From UKL13-2 sp044229235 (GTDB lineage: Bacteria; Pseudomonadota; Gammaproteobacteria; Burkholderiales; Usitatibacteraceae): a stretch of DNA of 64,000 bases. The stretch is taken from NCBI GenBank assembly GCA_044229235.1, contig JBGATH010000001.1, forward strand, positions 62,001 through 126,000. Direction: 5' to 3'. The notes under the pieces were generated by a model. The model was not told the origin of the DNA. It was given only the letters and a program-made list of their open reading frames with translations, and ran no database searches. Shown in pieces: positions 36,531-45,228 of this stretch; within the stretch, counting starts at the first letter, position 1, and every line of letters begins with the position of its first letter. The position numbers and the translations under genes are program-made.

Positions 36531-37543
36531 TACTTGCTCCCGGCCTTCACCAGCTTGTTGTGTATGTTGCCGAAAATCGTCTCGCCATGATGGTCGAACA
36601 TGTCGATGTCGATCTCGTCGCCAAAGCGCAGGAAATCTTCCTTCGCCTCGCCCTGTTCCACCTGCTCGACTACGCGCTTTTCCATGATGCAGGCGTAGCC
36701 GGTGGCTTTGTCGTGATTGGACACGGTGCCCGAGCCGATGAGCGTGCCGGCCATCAGCGGGCGGGTTTTGGCGGCGTGGGAAACCAGGTCCAGCAGAGAA
36801 AAGGTCATGTCGTCGGCGGCGTTCGGATTGCCGAACCATTTTCCGCGTACGTGGCAGACCAGACGGTAATCGAGCTTGCCCGCACCCTTTTCATCGCTCC
36901 ACGCGCCGCCGAGTTCATCGGGCGTCACGGCCACGGGCGAGAGTGCATTGAGGCCTTTGCCGTTAACGAAGCCAAAGCCTTTTTGCAGCTCGGCGGGGAT
37001 GAGTTTGCGGTAGGAGATGTCGTTGATCAGTACCACCAGCCTGACGGCGTCGGCGCATTCGGCCGGCGTGGCGCCCATTTTCACGTCGCCGGTAATCACG
37101 CCCACTTCACCCTCCAGGTCCACACCCCAGTCTTCCGACAGCACCTCGATGTCGTCGCGCGGCCCCAGCATGGAATCCCCGCCGCCCTGGTACATCAGCG
37201 GATTGGTGAAGTAGCTCTCGGGCACGGTGTCGTTCCGGGCGCGGCGCACGCGTTCGACGTGGGAAAGATAGGCCGAGCCGTCCAGCCACTGATGGGTGCG
37301 CGGCAGCGGTGCGGCAATCTGGCCTTCTTCCAGCAGCGTCTGGAAATTGAGGATGGGTCGCGAAGAGCCCGCATCGATGGCCTCGAATTCGTCCAGGAGC
37401 CTCCCCTTCACGTGCCGCCAGTGTTCGAGCGCGTATTGCATGGTCGGCGCGATGTCCGGCACGGCGACGGCACGGGAGAGATTCTCATCGACCAGCAGCA
37501 GCGTGCCGTCGCGGGTGGGTCCTTTGAGGGAGGCGAGTTTCAT
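36530..37543 (-). CDS. fahA: Fumarylacetoacetate hydrolase (fumarylacetoacetase family)
   Basis: A 337-residue FAH-family enzyme that splits fumarylacetoacetate into fumarate and acetoacetate, the last step of tyrosine degradation. Metal site residues lie in DWGVDLEGEVGVITGD and in VLINDISYR; GTLIGSGTVSNHD carries the loop common to FAH enzymes. Its size is that of the shorter bacterial FAH group rather than the about 420-residue classical form. The start is 1 bp past the hmgA stop, and the stop overlaps the phhA GTG. Context (hmgA and hppD upstream) makes the substrate assignment strong; no maleylacetoacetate isomerase gene is present in this cluster. Confidence 0.9.
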   Translation of the reverse strand: MKLASLKGPTRDGTLLLVDENLSRAVAVPDIAPTMQYALEHWRHVKGRLLDEFEAIDAGSSRPILNFQTLLEEGQIAAPLPRTHQWLDGSAYLSHVERVRRARNDTVPESYFTNPLMYQGGGDSMLGPRDDIEVLSEDWGVDLEGEVGVITGDVKMGATPAECADAVRLVVLINDISYRKLIPAELQKGFGFVNGKGLNALSPVAVTPDELGGAWSDEKGAGKLDYRLVCHVRGKWFGNPNAADDMTFSLLDLVSHAAKTRPLMAGTLIGSGTVSNHDKATGYACIMEKRVVEQVEQGEAKEDFLRFGDEIDIDMFDHHGETIFGNIHNKLVKAGSK

Positions 37544-37544
37544 G

Positions 37545-38828
37545 TCATTTCACTTTCGCAGAGTCAAATCCGTTCCAGGCGGCATCATAGTTTTCCTGAA
37601 GTGCCGGAGTATTCATGGCAAACGCACTCGGCTCAAACACGTAGCGGCTTTCAAACATGAACGCCAGCGTCTTGCCCTGATAAACCGGTTCAAGTTTTTC
37701 CGTGGAGGCCTTGGCAAACGTCGCCTGATCGGGGCCGTGCGCGGAAAAACAGTTGTGCAGCGAGCCGCCGCCCGGCAGGAAGCCCTCGGCCTTGGCGTCA
37801 TACACGCCGTGGATGAGGCCCATGTACTCGCTCATCAAGTTGCGGTGGAACCAGGGCGGGCGGAAGGTGTGTTCGGCCACCATCCAGCGCGGCGGGAAAA
37901 TCACGAAATCGACGTTGGCCGTGCCGGCGGTTTCCGAGGGTGCCGTCAGGACGGTGAAGATCGATGGATCGCAGTGGTCGAACGAGACACTGTTGATGCT
38001 GTTGAAGCAGGCCAGGTCGTACTTGTATGGCGTGTAATTGCCGTGCCATGCCACTACATTGAGCGGCGAGCCGGGAACGGTGCAGGACCAGAGGCGGCCG
38101 CCGAATTTGGCGACGATCTGGCTTGGGCCGGAAACATCCTCATACCAGGCCACGGGCGCGAGGAAGTCGCGTGGATTGGCCAGCCCGTTGGCGCCGATGG
38201 GGCCGAGGTCGGGCAGGCGAAACGGCGCCCCGTAGTTCTCGCAAATGTAGCCGCCCACCGGGCCGGAGAGCTCGACACGAAACTTGATGCCGCGCGGAAT
38301 CACGGCGATTTCGCCGGGCGCGACCTGCAGGATGCCGAACTCGGTCTTGAGCGTCAGCGCGCCGTCTTGCGGCACGATGAGCAATTCGCCGTCGGCATCA
38401 TAAAAACAGCGTGTCATCGACGCGTTGGCGGCATACAGATGGACGCCGATGCCGCGTTGCAGGCTGGCATCGCCGTTGGTGGCGATGGTGACGAGGCCGT
38501 CGACGAAGTCGGTCGGCTGGGCGGGCATCGGCAGCGGGTCCCAGCGCAAGCGGTCGGGAGGCGCGGGCACCTCACGATTGGGCGCAGTGCGCAAGTTGCC
38601 GACCGGCAGCGGATGGTAGGGCGAATGCTCTGCAGATGGGCGCAGGCGGTATTGCCAGGAACGCAGGTTGTCGTTGCGTGGCGCGGTGAACGCCGAACCC
38701 GACACCTGCTCGGCGTAAAGTCCGAACGCAACCTGCTGCGGCGAATTCTGGCCATGCGGCAAGGCTCCCGCCACCGCTTCGGAGGCGAACTCGTTGCCGA
38801 AGCCGGACTGGTAGGCGAGCTGCGTCAT
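37545..38828 (-). CDS. hmgA: Homogentisate 1,2-dioxygenase
   Basis: Iron-dependent ring-cleaving dioxygenase of 427 residues that converts homogentisate to maleylacetoacetate. The N-terminus YQSGFGNEFASEAVAGALP is diagnostic; the iron-site segment includes HTFRPPWFHRN and FMSEYMGLIHG-type residues (here NLMSEYMGLIHG). It follows hppD by 2 bp and precedes fahA by 1 bp, so all four genes are tightly coupled. Length is normal for the family. Confidence 0.97.
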   Translation of the reverse strand: MTQLAYQSGFGNEFASEAVAGALPHGQNSPQQVAFGLYAEQVSGSAFTAPRNDNLRSWQYRLRPSAEHSPYHPLPVGNLRTAPNREVPAPPDRLRWDPLPMPAQPTDFVDGLVTIATNGDASLQRGIGVHLYAANASMTRCFYDADGELLIVPQDGALTLKTEFGILQVAPGEIAVIPRGIKFRVELSGPVGGYICENYGAPFRLPDLGPIGANGLANPRDFLAPVAWYEDVSGPSQIVAKFGGRLWSCTVPGSPLNVVAWHGNYTPYKYDLACFNSINSVSFDHCDPSIFTVLTAPSETAGTANVDFVIFPPRWMVAEHTFRPPWFHRNLMSEYMGLIHGVYDAKAEGFLPGGGSLHNCFSAHGPDQATFAKASTEKLEPVYQGKTLAFMFESRYVFEPSAFAMNTPALQENYDAAWNGFDSAKVK

Positions 38829-38830
38829 GA

Positions 38831-39892
38831 TCAGATTACGCCGCGGGCGATCTGGTCGGCTTCGATGGCTTCAAACAGCGCGCGGAAGTTGCCCTCGCCG
38901 AAGCCTTCGTTGCCCTTCCTCTGGATGATCTCGAAAAAGATCGGGCCGATGACGGTATCGGTGAAGATTTGCAGCAGCTTGTCTTCCTTCGACTCCTTGT
39001 CGAGGCCCTCGCCGTCGATGAGGATGCGGTTCTTTTTCAGCCGCTCGAGGTCTTCGCCGTGGTTGGCCACGCGCTTGTCGACCAGCGCGTAGTAGGAATC
39101 GGGCGTGTCGAGGAAGCGAACGCCCTTGGCGCGCAATGCTTCCACCGTATCGTAAATATTCGAGCAGGCAAGCGCGATGTGCTGGATGCCTTCGCCGTTG
39201 TAGGCGTCGAGGTATTCCTGGATCTGCGATTTCTGGTCGGACGGTTCGTTGATCGGAATGCGGATCTTGCCGCAGGGGCTGGTGAGCGCGCGCGAGGTCA
39301 GGCCGGTTTTCTTGCCCTTGATGTCGAAGTAGCGGATCTCGCGGAAGTTGAACAGCTTGCCGTAGAACTCGGCCCAGGTGTCCATGCGGCCCACGTACAC
39401 GTTGTGGGTGAGGTGATCGACGTATTGCAGGCCAACGCCCTTGGGGTCGGGATCGACACCGGGCACCGGTACGAAATCGACGTCGTAAATGGTGCGCGGG
39501 CCGTAGCGGTCGATCAGGTACAGCAGCGAGCCGCCGATCCCCTGGATGGCCGGGATGTTGAGCTCCATCGGGCCCACCGGGCCATCGTAGGGCTTGGCGC
39601 CGAGTTCCACGGCGCGCTTGAAGGCGGCGGCCGCATCCTTGACGCGGATGCCGAAGGCGCAGGCCGAAGGGCCGTGCACGCGCGCGAACGACTGCGCGAA
39701 GCTGTCGGGCTCGGCGTTGACGATGAAATTGATGCCGCCCTGCTTGTAGAGGGTGACGCGTTTGCTACGGTGGCGGGCGACGGCGGCAAAGCCCATGCTT
39801 TCGAACAGGCGGCCGAGCGCCTCGGTGTCGGGTGCGGTGTATTCGACGAATTCGAAGCCGTCGGTGCCCATCGGGTTGTCAAACAAATCCAT
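38831..39892 (-). CDS. hppD: 4-hydroxyphenylpyruvate dioxygenase
   Basis: Converts 4-hydroxyphenylpyruvate to homogentisate. The start at 39892 (MDLFDNPMGTDGFEFVEYT) has GGAG 8 bp upstream and matches the family; the open frame extends upstream without support. The 353 residues form two vicinal-oxygen-chelate halves; metal-site features are DHLTHNVY, GIQHIALAC and the C-terminal GPIFFEIIQRKGNEGFGEGN with the ligand Glu. It is the first gene of the operon, so the promoter should lie in 39893-40148, shared with the divergent lipoprotein gene. Confidence 0.97.
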   Translation of the reverse strand: MDLFDNPMGTDGFEFVEYTAPDTEALGRLFESMGFAAVARHRSKRVTLYKQGGINFIVNAEPDSFAQSFARVHGPSACAFGIRVKDAAAAFKRAVELGAKPYDGPVGPMELNIPAIQGIGGSLLYLIDRYGPRTIYDVDFVPVPGVDPDPKGVGLQYVDHLTHNVYVGRMDTWAEFYGKLFNFREIRYFDIKGKKTGLTSRALTSPCGKIRIPINEPSDQKSQIQEYLDAYNGEGIQHIALACSNIYDTVEALRAKGVRFLDTPDSYYALVDKRVANHGEDLERLKKNRILIDGEGLDKESKEDKLLQIFTDTVIGPIFFEIIQRKGNEGFGEGNFRALFEAIEADQIARGVI

Positions 39893-40148
39893 GCTGTGCT
39901 CCTGCGCGTACAAGTTGTGGGGGGGAACAACGACTTGCGCCTTGCGGCTTGGACCGCGCCGACTGCTCAAACAGGACTTGTTACAAAGTGGGCGCGACCA
40001 GGTAAAACCGCCGCGCTAGAATCAGGCGCGACGCTACAGGAAGGCGTGGGAACCGCGGCGCTTTACGACGATCCAAATTTCAGATCGGAACGGGCAACGG
40101 CGCGAACACTTGCGGTCCGATTGCAATGTTGAAGTCAGGAGGTGTGAC

Positions 40149-40553
40149 ATGAAACGCATTTTACTCGCTTCCGGAATGGTCGCAATGCTGGCCGTGTCCG
40201 GCTGCGCGACCATGGGCGAACCCGAGCGGCCGCCACTGTCGCTCGAGCAGATCGTTGACCTAGGCAAGCAGGGCAAGGACGCGGCGGCCATCATCAACGA
40301 AATCAAGGCCACCCACGCGGTCTACGACATCGCCGCGTCGCAGTACGCCAAGCTGTCGCGCGACGGCGTGCCCGACGCGGTTCTCGATTTCATGCAGCAG
40401 GGCCAACTCAAGCTGGCCGAGAGCGCCGGGCGGCGCCAGGCCTACGGCGACATGTGGTTTTACGGTCCTGGCTGGATCGGCTACGGGCCGCGCTGGTATC
40501 CGCGCAGTTACCACATCTACGTTCGTGGGCGGCCGTACTTGCGCGAGTGGTGA
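40149..40553 (+). CDS. Small predicted lipoprotein
   Basis: A 134-residue protein with a lipoprotein signal (MKRILLASGMVAMLAVSGC, lipobox AVSGC, Cys19). A strong ribosome binding site AGGAGGTG precedes the ATG. The mature part has a helical region (LSLEQIVDLGKQGKDAAAI, then GVPDAVLDFMQQGQLKLA) and a C-terminal Tyr/Trp/Gly-rich tail (WFYGPGWIGYGPRWYPRSY). It would be anchored to the inner face of a membrane; Ser20-type context after Cys (Ala, Thr) suggests outer membrane sorting. Function unknown. It is divergent from hppD, and its promoter region is shared with that operon. Confidence 0.8.
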   Translation: MKRILLASGMVAMLAVSGCATMGEPERPPLSLEQIVDLGKQGKDAAAIINEIKATHAVYDIAASQYAKLSRDGVPDAVLDFMQQGQLKLAESAGRRQAYGDMWFYGPGWIGYGPRWYPRSYHIYVRGRPYLREW

Positions 40554-40577
40554 CGGCTAGCCGGCGGCGCGCGTAAC

Positions 40578-40767
40578 GGGAACTTCTATTAACCTACTGC
40601 GCGATCAAATTTCGCGCCTCTGGTGCTCTGCGTACTCTCGTACTCGTCCGCTATTCCTCGCGCCCTGCATGGCGCTCTGGCGCTCGCAGGCGCGAAGCAG
40701 TGCTTCGCGAAACCCCTGCTCACGTGGCCCGAACTTTGACCGCTCGCTACGGTTTCTAGAAGTTCCC
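40578..40767. mobile_element. MITE-like element 1 (190 bp)
   Basis: Non-coding element with terminal inverted repeats: GGGAACTTCTATTAACC at the left end pairs with the right end at 15 of 17 positions. It is flanked by TAAC on both sides (40574-40577 and 40768-40771), an apparent 4-bp target duplication. Inside is a perfect hairpin GCGAAGCA-G-TGCTTCGC. No transposase is encoded. It ends 7 bp before repeat copy 6. With copy 6 it accounts for most of the 390-bp gap between the lipoprotein and the Bug SBP gene. Confidence 0.75.
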
Positions 40768-40774
40768 TAACACC

Positions 40775-40840
40775 AAAGTCCAGCATTGGCGCGGCTTCCC
40801 GGGCAATAGTGCCCGGAAACGCCCGCCAATGCTGGACCTT
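40775..40840 (+). repeat. 66-bp hairpin repeat, copy 6
   Basis: Full-length copy with arms AAAGTCCAGCATTGGCG and CGCCAATGCTGGACCTT. The inner hairpin is the best formed of all copies: TTCCCGGGCA-ATAG-TGCCCGGAAA. The remaining bases to 40943 contain only the leader and ribosome binding site of the Bug SBP gene. Confidence 0.9.
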
Positions 40841-40943
40841 CCCTTCGTGCTGCAGTGCGCATAGCCCCTGCGCGCTTTTGCTCCTATGCTGGCGCTCGAC
40901 CCGTCGTTTCACCTCATGGCGACGGGCACCACGAGGAGAAAAC

Positions 40944-41921
40944 ATGAACAAGCTGCTGGCCCTGTTGTGCGCTGTTTGCGGCGTACTGCTGTCCCCGATT
41001 GTCGCGGCCCAATCCGCTGGCGGTTACCCGAACAAGCCGATCAAGATCGTGGTGCCCTTCCCGCCGGGCGGCGCCACCGACATCCTCGCGCGGGCCATCG
41101 GCAATGAGCTCTCCAAGGCGTTCAATCAGAGCGTGGTGATCGAGAACAAGGGCGGCGGTGGCGGCAATCCGGGCGCCGACCTGGTCGCCAAGTCTGCGCC
41201 CGATGGCTACACGCTGGTGATGGCCACGGTCGGCACCCACGCCATCAACATGAGTCTGTACGCAAAGATGCCGTATGACGCGGTGAAGGACTTCGAGCCC
41301 ATCGTGCTGGTGGCGGGGGTGCCCAACCTGCTGGTGGTGCATCCGTCGGTGCCGGCAAAGTCGGTCAAGGAACTGACTGCGCTGGCCAAGGCGCAGCCGG
41401 GCAAGCTCAACGTCGCGTCGAGCGGCAACGGCACCTCCATCCACCTCGCTGCGGAGCTTTACAAGCAGATGGCGGGCGTGGACATCGTGCACGTGCCGTA
41501 CAAAGGCAGCGCGCCGGCGGTCGCCGACTTGCTGGGCGGCCAGGTGCAGATGATGTTCGACAACCTGCCGGTGTCGTTGCCGCATGCCAAGGCCGGCAAA
41601 CTGCGCCCGTTGGCGGTGACCAGCCTGACGCGCTCGTCGGCATTGCCGGATGTGCCGACCATGGACGAGGAGGGCTACAAAGGCTTCGACGCCACCTCCT
41701 GGTTTGGCCTGCTGGCGCCGGCCGGTACGCCGAAGGACATCATCACCAAACTCAACGCAGCTTCGGTCAAGGCGCTCGCCTCGCCGGAAATGCGTGAGCG
41801 CCTCGCCGCGCAGGGCGCCGACCCGATCGGCAACACGCCCGAGCAGTTCGCGGCATTCATCAAGGGTGAGATCGACAAGTGGGCGAAGATCGTCAAGGCT
41901 TCCGGCGCGCGCGTCGACTGA
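40944..41921 (+). CDS. Bug-family tripartite tricarboxylate transporter substrate-binding protein
   Basis: A 325-residue periplasmic binding protein with signal peptide MNKLLALLCAVCGVLLSPIV (cleavage near VAA-Q) and GAGGAG before the ATG. The mature start YPNKPIKIVVPFPPGGATDI and the VIENKGGGGGNPGADLVAKS segment are the Bug/TctC signature. Such proteins bind carboxylates or amides for tripartite tricarboxylate transporters and are greatly expanded in betaproteobacteria. No TctA or TctB membrane component is adjacent, so this is an orphan receptor; the ligand cannot be named. A strong hairpin terminator follows. Confidence 0.92.
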   Translation: MNKLLALLCAVCGVLLSPIVAAQSAGGYPNKPIKIVVPFPPGGATDILARAIGNELSKAFNQSVVIENKGGGGGNPGADLVAKSAPDGYTLVMATVGTHAINMSLYAKMPYDAVKDFEPIVLVAGVPNLLVVHPSVPAKSVKELTALAKAQPGKLNVASSGNGTSIHLAAELYKQMAGVDIVHVPYKGSAPAVADLLGGQVQMMFDNLPVSLPHAKAGKLRPLAVTSLTRSSALPDVPTMDEEGYKGFDATSWFGLLAPAGTPKDIITKLNAASVKALASPEMRERLAAQGADPIGNTPEQFAAFIKGEIDKWAKIVKASGARVD

Positions 41922-41950
41922 GCATTCTTTCGTTCTGATCGCGCAAACGC

Positions 41951-41990
41951 AAAGGGCACCGTGATTTGACCGGTGCCCTTGCCTTTTCTT
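41951..41990 (+). terminator. Rho-independent terminator, probably bidirectional
   Basis: A perfect 10-bp stem AAGGGCACCG / CGGTGCCCTT with a 9-base loop, followed on the + strand by GCCTTTTCTT; on the minus strand the stem is followed by TGCGTTTGCG. It lies between the convergent Bug SBP gene (stop 41921) and pilU (stop 42003). Confidence 0.85.
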
Positions 41991-42002
41991 GCCGGCGAAT
42001 CG

Positions 42003-43145
42003 CTAGCTGATCTTGAACTCCTGAAAGCTCGGTCCGCCGCCGGGCTTGGGAGGCGGCGCCACGCCGTCCTTGTAGGTCGGCATCATCCCCGAGTTTCCGA
42101 TGAGCAGCGACAGGTTGGTGGAGGAGTCGGCATTGGTGAGGCCTTCCTCGATCGAGATCTTTTCGGTGCGGATGAGCCGAAACAAGTCCTGTTCGAACGT
42201 CTGTGAGCCGGGGGTCAGCGACTTTTCCATCGCCTCCTTGATTTCGCTGACCTTGCCTTCGGAGATCAGCTCGGCAATGTTGGTGGTGTTCATGAGGATT
42301 TCCACCGCCGCGCTGCGGGTGCCCTCGAGATTCTTAACCAGCCGCTGCGAAATGATGCACTTCAGCGATACCCCGAGATCGGAGAGCAGGATGGCGCGCT
42401 GGTCCAGCGGGAAGAAATTGATGATCCGGTTGAGCGCGTGGTAGCTGTTGTTGGCGTGCAGCGTGGCCAGGCACAGGTGGCCGGACAGCGAATACATCAT
42501 CGCGCTCTTCATGGTTTCGATGTCGCGGATCTCGCCCACGAGGATGGCATCCGGTGCCTGCCGCATGGCGTTGCGCATGGCTTCGTGGAAGCTGTGCGAA
42601 TCGTTGCCGATTTCGCGCTGGTTGATGATGGATTTTTTCGGCGTAAAAATGAATTCGATCGGGTCTTCGAAGGTGAGGATGTGGCCCGAGCGCATGTTGT
42701 TGCGAAAATCCAGCATCGAGGCCAGCGTGGTCGACTTGCCCGAGCCGGTGGCGCCCACTACCAGGATCAGGCCGCGTTTTTCCATCACTACCTGCTTGAG
42801 GATGTTGGGTACCTGCAGGCTTTCCAGGGAGGGGATGTTGCTGTTGATGAAGCGCACCACACCGGCCACGCTGCCCTTCTGGAACATCATGTTGATGCGG
42901 AAATTGCCGATGCCGGGGATCGGCTGCGACAGGTTCAGTTCGAGTTCCTTTTCAAAGCGCTCGATCTGGTGCGGCTTGAGGATGTCGTAAAACAGCTTCC
43001 TGGTCGAATCCGCATCCATGACCTGCGGATTGACCGGCATGGCCGTGCCGTTGATCTTGATCGTCAGCGGGGAGCCGGCAGAGACGAAAATGTCGGACGC
43101 GTTTTTCTGCGCCATCAGTTCGAACAGCTTCAAGAGCATGGACAT
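42003..43145 (-). CDS. pilU: Twitching motility ATPase, PilU type
   Basis: Type IV pilus retraction ATPase of 380 residues. Walker A GATGSGKST at 131-139, Asp box TFEDPIEF, Walker B AILVGEIRD and His box LATLHANNSYHAL are intact. The long C-terminal tail after residue 345 (GMMPTYKDGVAPPPKPGGG) is typical of PilU rather than PilT, as is the FINSNIPSLESL segment. It works at the inner-membrane base of the pilus with PilT, which is not in this window. AGGGAG precedes the ATG. It follows dapD by 26 bp on the same strand. Confidence 0.93.
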   Translation of the reverse strand: MSMLLKLFELMAQKNASDIFVSAGSPLTIKINGTAMPVNPQVMDADSTRKLFYDILKPHQIERFEKELELNLSQPIPGIGNFRINMMFQKGSVAGVVRFINSNIPSLESLQVPNILKQVVMEKRGLILVVGATGSGKSTTLASMLDFRNNMRSGHILTFEDPIEFIFTPKKSIINQREIGNDSHSFHEAMRNAMRQAPDAILVGEIRDIETMKSAMMYSLSGHLCLATLHANNSYHALNRIINFFPLDQRAILLSDLGVSLKCIISQRLVKNLEGTRSAAVEILMNTTNIAELISEGKVSEIKEAMEKSLTPGSQTFEQDLFRLIRTEKISIEEGLTNADSSTNLSLLIGNSGMMPTYKDGVAPPPKPGGGPSFQEFKIS

Positions 43146-43171
43146 GCAGGGTCTCCCTTTTTGACCGGCTG

Positions 43172-44023
43172 CTAGCGCAGCAGGTCGTTGATGCTGGTCT
43201 TGGCGCGCGTCTGTGCATCGACGCGTTTGACGATTACTGCGCAGTAAAGACTATACCGGCCATCGGCCGAGGGCAAGTTGCCCGACACCACGACCGAAAA
43301 CGGCGGGATGCGGCCGTAGCTGACTTCGCCGGTGGCGCGGTCATAGATTTTGGTCGACTGGCCCAGGTACACGCCCATCGAAATCACCGAGCCTTCGCCG
43401 ACAATCACGCCTTCGACCACTTCCGAGCGGGCGCCGATGAAGCAATTGTCCTCGATGATGGTCGGATTGGCCTGCAGCGGTTCCAGCACGCCGCCGATGC
43501 CGACGCCGCCCGAAAGGTGCACGTTCTTGCCGATCTGCGCGCAGGAACCCACCGTCGCCCAGGTGTCGACCATGGTGCCTTCATCGACGTAGGCGCCGAT
43601 GTTTACGTACGACGGCATCAGTACCACGCCCTTGCCGATAAAGGCACCGCGGCGCGCCACGGCAGGAGGTACTACGCGGAAGCCGCCTTCGACGAAGTCA
43701 TTGGTGGTGTACTCGGCGAATTTTGTCGGCACCTTGTCGAAGTAGCGCGCAACGCTGGGCCACGCTTCGGTAGTAGGGTTTTCGCACATCAGGGAATTCG
43801 GACGCAGGCGAAACGAGAGCAGTACGGCCTTTTTCAGCCACTGATGCGTGACCCACGTGCCATCGATTTTCTCCGCAACGCGCGATTCACCGCGATCTAG
43901 CCGGCCAATCGCCTCTTCAACCGCCGCACCGAGCGGGCTGTCGGGGCCGTAAATATGCGGATTGAGGTTGTCGCGTTTCTCCCACGCCTGTTCGATGGTG
44001 CTTTGCAGTCTTTCGAGGTTCAT
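43172..44023 (-). CDS. dapD: 2,3,4,5-tetrahydropyridine-2,6-dicarboxylate N-succinyltransferase
   Basis: Lysine and diaminopimelate pathway enzyme that transfers succinyl from succinyl-CoA to tetrahydrodipicolinate. The 283-residue protein starts MNLERLQSTIEQAWEKRDNL at 44023; the longer open frame overlaps the methyltransferase gene and is rejected. A left-handed beta-helix of hexapeptide repeats covers about residues 110-240 (for example PSYVNIGAYVDEGTMVDTWA core, GVGIGGVLEPLQ). The family forms trimers in the cytoplasm. It shares a strand with the methyltransferase upstream and pilU downstream. Confidence 0.95.
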   Translation of the reverse strand: MNLERLQSTIEQAWEKRDNLNPHIYGPDSPLGAAVEEAIGRLDRGESRVAEKIDGTWVTHQWLKKAVLLSFRLRPNSLMCENPTTEAWPSVARYFDKVPTKFAEYTTNDFVEGGFRVVPPAVARRGAFIGKGVVLMPSYVNIGAYVDEGTMVDTWATVGSCAQIGKNVHLSGGVGIGGVLEPLQANPTIIEDNCFIGARSEVVEGVIVGEGSVISMGVYLGQSTKIYDRATGEVSYGRIPPFSVVVSGNLPSADGRYSLYCAVIVKRVDAQTRAKTSINDLLR

Positions 44024-44063
44024 TTTTCGTCCGTATGCTGGTGAAATCCGGGTGGTGGGGCTG

Positions 44064-45020
44064 TCATTCCGCAAGTCGCTTGATGAGGCGCGCGAGCCAC
44101 GAATCAACCGGCTTGCGCGTATCGGCGACGGGTGCCGGCGCGACCGCAGCACGCAGGGCGTCGAGTTCGCCACGCAGCGTCGCATTGGCCGCTTCCAGCT
44201 CTTGGGAATGCTGCAGGTAATGCCGCAAGCCGCGGTAGGTTTCGCGGTAATCGTTGTAAGCCCATTCCTCGCTGTCGGTGAACAGCGAAAGGCGAACCGG
44301 CAACTGGTTGAGCGCGGCCTCGTCATTGCCGGCAATCACCAGATAGTAAAGGGCCGGCGGCTCGGCGGCGAGCGTGTCCGGTGAGGCCTGTGTGGCCACC
44401 AGTGATTCGCCCGCGACGCTGCCCGATTCGCCGCTGGGCTGTTCAGGTGTGATCACCGAGGCGAACATGTTGCGCTGCGACAGCCAGCGCAGGTGGGAAA
44501 AGCGCGGCGCGAGCAGCGCCTCCAGCTCGGCGCGATACAGTTCCTTGACGTGAAATTCGTTGCTGAACGCGCGCTTGTCGGTGTACTCGGCCTTGTTCGG
44601 CGAGGACAGAATCAGCACGCCGTTCGCTTTCAGTACGCGCCGGATCTCGTCGAGGAATTCGGCCTGTTCCCCGATGTGCTCGATGGTTTCAAACGAGACC
44701 ACCAGGTCAAAGGAGGCGGCTTCGAACGGCAGTGCCGTACAGGGCGCCACCGCAAAATGCAGGTTCGGAATTGCCGCGTAGCTGGCGGCCGCACTTCTGA
44801 TGGCCTCGGCGGCGATGTCCACACCGTGAACTTCCTGCGCAACCCGGCCGAGCAGCGCCGCGCCGTAGCCCGCGCCGCAGGCCACATCCAGGACTTTTTT
44901 TCCGGCAACCAGCGGCATCAGATAGTGATAGCGGTGCCAGTGCTCGTACCACATCTCCCCCTTGGCTTGCGGCGCGCCAGGAACAAAGCGTTCACCGGTG
45001 AAGGGGAGTGTGGACGACAT
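44064..45020 (-). CDS. SAM-dependent methyltransferase with C-terminal coiled coil
   Basis: A class I methyltransferase of 318 residues. SAM motif I is VLDVACGAGYGAALL, followed by EVHGVDIAAEAI (motif II) and FDLVVSFETIEHI (motif IV region). The N-terminus TGERFVPG and WHRYHYLMPLVAGK resemble methyltransferases found with surface glycan glycosyltransferases. The last 60 residues include a heptad-like stretch (HSQELEAANATLRGELDAL) and a basic tail. Substrate unknown; a sugar or glycan end is a guess from the family. The Met at 45020 lacks a good ribosome binding site. It probably forms one unit with dapD and pilU. Confidence 0.8.
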   Translation of the reverse strand: MSSTLPFTGERFVPGAPQAKGEMWYEHWHRYHYLMPLVAGKKVLDVACGAGYGAALLGRVAQEVHGVDIAAEAIRSAAASYAAIPNLHFAVAPCTALPFEAASFDLVVSFETIEHIGEQAEFLDEIRRVLKANGVLILSSPNKAEYTDKRAFSNEFHVKELYRAELEALLAPRFSHLRWLSQRNMFASVITPEQPSGESGSVAGESLVATQASPDTLAAEPPALYYLVIAGNDEAALNQLPVRLSLFTDSEEWAYNDYRETYRGLRHYLQHSQELEAANATLRGELDALRAAVAPAPVADTRKPVDSWLARLIKRLAE

Positions 45021-45175
45021 GGGCGACAAGAAATGGAGTCGGGAGTGCCTGGGTTGGGATGCGCGGCAGGCGTAACACTGAGGGCCGCCTGCTGATGAAG
45101 GCATTATACGGGCGGTGCCGTCGCCGGGTCTGTGGCGCGGACGTTATCGACGCCGCATCCTTGCCGCGCCCGACG

Positions 45176-45212
45176 AAAAAAAGCCGCGTGCAGCGCTGAG
45201 GCAGCACGCGGC
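45176..45212 (-). terminator. Rho-independent terminator of the beta-barrel protein gene
   Basis: On the minus strand, a perfect 9-bp GC-rich stem (GCCGCGTGC / GCACGCGGC) with a 12-base loop is followed directly by seven T residues. It begins 17 bp after the stop at 45229. Confidence 0.92.
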
Positions 45213-45228
45213 CTTCTTGGTGTGAGGA

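Noticed and set aside
36531..36839. Longer phhA starting at an upstream ATG
   Set aside because: The extra 103 codons overlap fahA out of frame and have no resemblance to the hydroxylase family. The GTG at 36530 with GGGAGC upstream gives the normal length.
40554..40943. A small gene between the lipoprotein and the Bug SBP
   Set aside because: The region is explained by the MITE-like element, repeat copy 6 and a leader. Open frames through it have no ribosome binding site or family resemblance.
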